Source of the DNA: Syntrophaceae bacterium
GTDB lineage: Bacteria > Desulfobacterota > Desulfomonilia > Desulfomonilales > Desulfomonilaceae
Assembly: GCA_014874425.1 (NCBI GenBank)
Contig: JACWAG010000268.1
Span: 1 to 26,651, forward strand
Direction of reading: 5' to 3'
Length of the DNA stretch: 26,651 nt
The notes under the pieces are model-generated. The model searched no databases, was not told where the DNA came from, and saw only the letters and a list, made by a program, of their open reading frames with translations. This document shows, one piece after another, positions 25,076 through 26,651 of this stretch (position 1 is the first letter of the stretch; each line of letters opens with the position of its first letter). The position numbers were made by a program, and so were the translations under genes.

Positions 25076-25104
25076 TTGACGATCTGCTCCATGATAAATA
25101 TACT
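25076..25104 (+). promoter_or_regulatory. Promoter of tRNA-Leu
   Basis: TTGACG (25076-25081) and TATACT (25099-25104) are separated by 17 nt, a near-consensus sigma-70 promoter. The predicted start falls about 7 nt after the -10 box, essentially at the first base of the mature tRNA at 25113. Confidence 0.75.
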
Positions 25105-25112
25105 GCTGTTGG

Positions 25113-25200
25113 GCCGAAGTGGTGGAACTTGGTAGACACACCATCTTGAGGGGGTGGCGGGCGAAAGCTCGTGCCGGTTCGAGTCCGGCCTTCGGCACCA
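25113..25200 (+). tRNA. tRNA-Leu (anticodon GAG)
   Basis: A complete class II cloverleaf can be folded by eye. The acceptor stem is GCCGAAG/CTTCGGC. The anticodon stem CCATC/GGTGG holds the loop TTGAGGG, with anticodon GAG at 25148-25150, reading CUC/CUU codons. The long variable arm is CGGGC-GAAA-GCTCG, and the T arm is GCCGG-TTCGAGT-CCGGC. Discriminator A and an encoded CCA (25198-25200) follow. The long variable arm is as expected for leucine. Confidence 0.96.
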
Positions 25201-25216
25201 AAAACACCACAGTCAG

Positions 25217-25242
25217 CCCGGTCTATTTTGACCGGGTTTTTT
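25217..25242 (+). terminator. Intrinsic terminator after tRNA-Leu
   Basis: A perfect 7-bp stem CCCGGTC/GACCGGG with a TATTTT loop is followed directly by six T residues. It lies 17 nt after the tRNA and 28 nt before the exonuclease III start codon. Confidence 0.9.
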
Positions 25243-25270
25243 GTTTACAATCATTAGAGGACCTATTTCT

Positions 25271-26059
25271 ATGTCTAAGGTTATTCGGATCTTGAGCTGG
25301 AATGTAAACGGTATCCGGGCCATTCATAAAAAGGGATTCCTGGACTGGTTAGCCAAGGAACGACCAGATATCCTTTGCATTCAGGAAACTAAGGCTTCAA
25401 TAGAACAGTTGTCCGAAGATCTTTTGGCCCCGAGCGGCTATACATCATATTGGAGTAGCGCTGTTCGCAAGGGTTATAGCGGAGTATCCATTTACACTAA
25501 AACCGCCGCCATTGATGTAAAGAATTCCATGGGCATACCTGAATTCGACCATGAAGGCAGGTTTCTTAGGGTTGATTTTGATGAATTCGTTTTGATGAAC
25601 GTTTATTTCCCTAACGGGAAAATGGGGCCTGAACGGTTAAAATTCAAGCTCGATTTTTACGATGCTTTCCTTGACTATATTGAGAGATTACGAGAACAGA
25701 AGCATAGTGTAATTTTCCTCGGAGATGTCAATACCGCTCACCAGGAAATAGATCTGGCCAGACCCAAGGAGAACTCGAAGGTCTCGGGTTTCTTGCCGGT
25801 TGAACGACAATGGATCGATACTACTGTCGCCAAAGGATATCTGGATACTTTCAGAAAATTTAACGGAGACCTCGTCCAGTACAGTTGGTGGGACATGAAA
25901 AGCGGAGCCAGAAACAGAAACATCGGATGGAGAATAGACTACGTCTTTGTAAGCGCCGATCTAGAAAAACGCATCAGGCGGGCCTTTATTCTCACAGACG
26001 TCCAAGGTTCGGACCATTGTCCTGTAGGGATAGATTTGGAGACGCAAATGGGTTTCTGA
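25271..26059 (+). CDS. xth: Exodeoxyribonuclease III / AP endonuclease
   Basis: This is an exonuclease III (ExoA/XthA) type enzyme of the endonuclease/exonuclease/phosphatase fold: it incises abasic sites and removes 3' blocking groups in base excision repair. The 262 residues, near the family norm, contain LSWNVNGIRAIHKKGF (about 6-21), ILCIQETKA with the metal-binding Glu, FPNGKMGPERL, the GDVNTAHQEIDLARP block, YSWWDMKSGARNRNIGWRIDYVF, and the terminal GSDHCPVGIDLE with the catalytic Asp-His. The ATG at 25271 has GAGG about 10 nt upstream; an in-frame start at 25241 falls in the tRNA terminator and is rejected. No clear promoter of its own lies between the terminator and this start. Confidence 0.96.
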   Translation: MSKVIRILSWNVNGIRAIHKKGFLDWLAKERPDILCIQETKASIEQLSEDLLAPSGYTSYWSSAVRKGYSGVSIYTKTAAIDVKNSMGIPEFDHEGRFLRVDFDEFVLMNVYFPNGKMGPERLKFKLDFYDAFLDYIERLREQKHSVIFLGDVNTAHQEIDLARPKENSKVSGFLPVERQWIDTTVAKGYLDTFRKFNGDLVQYSWWDMKSGARNRNIGWRIDYVFVSADLEKRIRRAFILTDVQGSDHCPVGIDLETQMGF

Positions 26060-26070
26060 TACGCGTCTCC
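26038..26070 (+). repeat. Inverted repeat at the exonuclease III stop codon
   Basis: GGAGACGC (26038-26045) and GCGTCTCC (26063-26070) form a perfect 8-bp stem with a 17-nt loop that contains the stop codon. There is no T-run after it, so it is not a classical terminator; it could protect the 3' end or pause polymerase between the convergent xth and hfq genes. Confidence 0.45.
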
Positions 26071-26152
26071 ATAGTTTGACTCCTTGTTGGATCGCACGCG
26101 GTGATTTGAGAGATCCTGTTTAATTATTACGCGAGAAGTTAATATGTCAAAT

Positions 26153-26386
26153 TCAAACCAACCCTGGTATCTTAACACCACTTTCCGCAGGCTTTATCAA
26201 AGAAAGGGCGTGTTTGTACACGAGGTAGGTGTCCTCTGAATCTTCAACAATAATACAAAAACTGTCGAAGCTCCGAACAAAGCCTTTTATTGAACTACCG
26301 GATATCAGAACGGCTTCGATTTCAATTCTGGCTTTGCGGACCTGGTTTAAAAATTGATCTTGAATATTAAAATGTGTCTTTGGCAT
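26153..26386 (-). CDS. hfq: RNA-binding protein Hfq
   Basis: Hfq is the hexameric Sm-like RNA chaperone that pairs small RNAs with mRNAs. The 77-residue protein has the N-terminal IQDQFLNQVRKAR helix with proximal-face Gln and the RNA rim basic patch, the Sm1 motif (VLISGSSIKGFVRSFDSF), and the Sm2 motif VYKHALSLIKP (about 56-66). It ends soon after the Sm core, without the long acidic tail of enterobacterial Hfq. The ATG at 26386 has a GGGGG-rich ribosome binding site about 8 nt upstream. It follows the miaA stop by 90 bp, the common miaA-hfq order, and converges on xth. Confidence 0.93.
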   Translation of the reverse strand: MPKTHFNIQDQFLNQVRKARIEIEAVLISGSSIKGFVRSFDSFCIIVEDSEDTYLVYKHALSLIKPAESGVKIPGLV

Positions 26387-26476
26387 TTCAGCGCCCCCTA
26401 ATAAATAATCCCTCGAGCAAAAATCTTAATTCTTAAAGACATTTTTAACTCGTTGGGGAAAATCTCGAACCAACCT

Positions 26477-26651
26477 TTAATGTTCGAGAAAGTTATCAAC
26501 CTCAACCCCGATAGTCGAGATTTCCTGAGGATCAAACCACCTTACATCGGGCTCAGATCTAAACCATGTCAATTGTCTCTTTGCATAATGACGGGTGTCC
26601 CTTTTCATAAGCAGAGTTGCTTCCGAGATGTCCAGCTCTCCTGCTAGGACC
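26477..26651 (-). CDS. miaA: tRNA dimethylallyltransferase MiaA, C-terminal part
   Basis: A frame open at the right edge of the window ends with TAA at 26477-26479; 57 residues are visible. The stretch GELDISEATLLMKRDTRHYA followed by KRQLTWFR is the highly conserved C-terminal signature of MiaA, the enzyme that prenylates A37 of tRNAs reading U-initial codons. The rest of the gene, including its P-loop, lies beyond the window. Location directly upstream of hfq supports the call. The frame is too short and edge-cut for gene-length tests but the motif is unambiguous. Confidence 0.92.
   Translation of the reverse strand, partial: VLAGELDISEATLLMKRDTRHYAKRQLTWFRSEPDVRWFDPQEISTIGVEVDNFLEH

Overview
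The window looks like chromosomal DNA from a Gram-negative bacterium, most likely a deltaproteobacterium in the broad sense (Desulfobacterota/Syntrophobacterales-like). This is inferred from the mix of an LPS-type envelope gene set (SurA-type chaperone, mDAP-type MurE, FtsL/FtsQ), a PASTA-tailed FtsI, an iron-sulfur radical SAM gene behind ftsZ, and a miaA-hfq pair. The genus cannot be fixed from sequence alone. I see no rRNA, insertion sequence, prophage or CRISPR array, and gene density and style are those of a core-genome region.

Layout. (1) Positions 1-75 hold the first 25 codons of a minus-strand gene leaving the window, followed by about 540 bp without a convincing gene. (2) Positions 615-6659, plus strand: mfd (transcription-repair coupling factor), an overlapping SurA/parvulin-type periplasmic chaperone, and mreB without mreC/mreD behind it. 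(3) Positions 6701-9202, minus strand: a small glycine-rich membrane protein with a YflT/GSP17M-like N-terminus, a two-cluster ferredoxin, and a radical SAM protein ending 1 nt before the ferredoxin start. (4) Positions 9317-24769, minus strand: a compact division and cell wall (dcw) cluster in transcription order rsmH-ftsL-ftsI-murE-murF-mraY-ftsW-murG-murC-murB-ftsQ-ftsA-ftsZ. Most genes overlap by 4-11 nt or are only a few nt apart; the larger gaps are mraY-ftsW (88 bp) and ftsA-ftsZ (185 bp). (5) Positions 24770-25112: an AT-rich intergenic region with a candidate dcw promoter on the minus strand and a tRNA promoter on the plus strand. (6) Positions 25113-26059, plus strand: tRNA-Leu(GAG), a strong terminator, and an exonuclease III gene. 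(7) Positions 26153-26651, minus strand: hfq and the 3' end of miaA.

How the genes work together. The dcw cluster encodes cytoplasmic precursor synthesis (MurB, MurC, MurE, MurF), the lipid I and lipid II steps (MraY, MurG), septal polymerisation and crosslinking (FtsW, FtsI), and the divisome scaffold (FtsL, FtsQ, FtsA, FtsZ), with RsmH at its head. Two usual members are missing: murD, whose normal place between mraY and ftsW holds only 88 bp, and mraZ, normally upstream of rsmH. MreB adds elongation-mode wall growth.

I did not find a clearly new system. The points most worth a second look are the missing murD and the tiny ORF in its place, the mraZ-less promoter with a perfect palindrome on its -35 box, the radical SAM/ferredoxin pair attached to the ftsZ end of the cluster, the PASTA tail on FtsI, and an Hfq with altered distal-face residues.
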